A DNA stretch of 7,049 bases. Origin: Clostridiales bacterium (GTDB taxonomy: Bacteria; Bacillota; Clostridia; Oscillospirales; Butyricicoccaceae). The stretch covers positions 1 to 7,049 of the forward strand of contig JANZZB010000077.1 of assembly GCA_026419635.1 (NCBI GenBank). Direction: 5' to 3'. A program made the position numbers and the translations under genes. The notes under the pieces are model-generated. The model was not told the origin of the DNA. It did not search any database and saw only the letters and a program-made list of their open reading frames with translations. Of this stretch, positions 6,424-7,049 are shown piece after piece. How positions within the stretch are numbered: the first letter of the stretch is position 1; each line of letters begins with the position of its first letter.

Positions 6424-7049
6424 TTATAGTGCTTTTTCTGAAATTTCTTTTTTAAGGCGTGTTAGGAACTCGTCAAATACCATTTCTTCCGTGTTTCCGT
6501 CTTTTCTGTTGCGTACCGCTAATTTCTTGCCCTCTTCTTCTTTATCTCCAAGCACCAACATATACGGCACTTTTTCAAGCTGGGCCTCGCGAATTTTATA
6601 TCCGATCTTTTCGCTGCGGTCGTCAATCTCAACACGAATGTTTTGCTCTTTCAGTTTATTGCAAATTTTCTGCGCATATGCGTGATTTCGGTCGGTAATC
6701 GGCAAAATTTTTGCCTGAACCGGGGCAAGCCAAGCAGGAAGAGCTCCGGCATATTTTTCCAGCAGCAAAGCGAGTGTGCGTTCGTAACATCCCATAGAAG
6801 TACGATGAATAATATATGGATGCTTCTTAACGCCGTCCCGGTCGACATATTCCATGCCAAAACGTTCAGCAAGCATCAGATCCACCTGAATCGTGATAAG
6901 CGTATCTTCCTTGCCGTGAACATTCTTAATTTGAATATCCAGCTTTGGGCCATAGAACGCTGCTTCTCCGGCAGCTTCCTTGTAACTTAAACCCATATGG
7001 TCGAGGATCTTGCGCATTAAATACTGCGAGGAATTCCATTGCTGTGCTG
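6424..7049 (-). CDS. thrS: Threonyl-tRNA synthetase, C-terminal part (cut by window edge)
   Basis: The frame is open to the right edge: 207 residues are visible of a protein that is normally about 580-640, so the TGS and editing domains and most of the catalytic core lie outside the window. What remains is the end of the class II catalytic domain: GEAAFYGPKLDIQI (27-40 of the visible part), IIHRTSMG with the histidine expected to bind the active-site zinc (H81), and motif 3 as CYERTLALLLEKYAGA (arginine at 90). The anticodon-binding domain follows from LPAWLAPVQ (103-111) to the end, with DDRSEKIGYKIREAQ and PYMLVLGDKE. The enzyme attaches threonine to tRNA-Thr. The stretch KEDTLITIQVDLMLAERFGM differs from the WQCGTIQLDFNLPERFDL type of E. 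coli and resembles clostridial forms. The internal ATG at 7017 is not a start, because conserved sequence continues upstream. Its upstream control region, where a T-box would be expected, is not in the window. Confidence 0.97.
   Translation of the reverse strand, partial: AQQWNSSQYLMRKILDHMGLSYKEAAGEAAFYGPKLDIQIKNVHGKEDTLITIQVDLMLAERFGMEYVDRDGVKKHPYIIHRTSMGCYERTLALLLEKYAGALPAWLAPVQAKILPITDRNHAYAQKICNKLKEQNIRVEIDDRSEKIGYKIREAQLEKVPYMLVLGDKEEEGKKLAVRNRKDGNTEEMVFDEFLTRLKKEISEKAL

Overview
The window reads as a chromosomal segment of a low-GC Gram-positive bacterium, most likely a clostridial lineage (Oscillospiraceae/Ruminococcaceae-like). The reasons are purine-rich Shine-Dalgarno sequences before the genes, A+T-rich intergenic DNA, a VanW/G5 cell-wall protein, a DUF975 membrane protein, and a TatD nuclease followed directly by the radical SAM protein that commonly accompanies it in clostridia. 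The taxonomic call is inference; no rRNA or other marker is present.

All six genes lie on the minus strand, so transcription runs from high to low coordinates. In that order they are: the C-terminal third of threonyl-tRNA synthetase (thrS, cut by the right edge) with a hairpin terminator just after its stop; a 581-residue membrane-anchored VanW-family protein with a C-terminal G5 domain, behind its own good promoter; a six-helix DUF975 membrane protein with an acidic hydrophilic tail; a hairpin and then a near-consensus promoter for methionyl-tRNA synthetase (metG, with the C-terminal tRNA-binding domain); a perfect 34-position palindrome (two 17-bp arms, 2-base spacer); tatD; and, 9 bases after tatD, the start of a TatD-associated radical SAM protein cut by the left edge.

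Functionally there are three layers: translation (thrS, metG), the cell envelope (VanW/G5 and DUF975) and a small downstream pair, tatD plus radical SAM. metG has its own promoter and a leader of only about 65 nt, too short for a T-box or SAM riboswitch. tatD probably depends on read-through from metG, or on a weak start near the palindrome, and the radical SAM gene looks translationally coupled to tatD.

I found no mobile element, CRISPR array, RNA gene, toxin-antitoxin pair or defence system, and no convincing new multi-gene system. The points most worth a second look are the tatD/radical SAM pair, the palindrome between metG and tatD, and the left ~100 bases, where the radical SAM reading frame stays open but stops resembling its family. 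That last point may be a contig-end artefact. No stretch over 300 bases lacks a gene; the longest intergenic gap is 156 bases (6268-6423).
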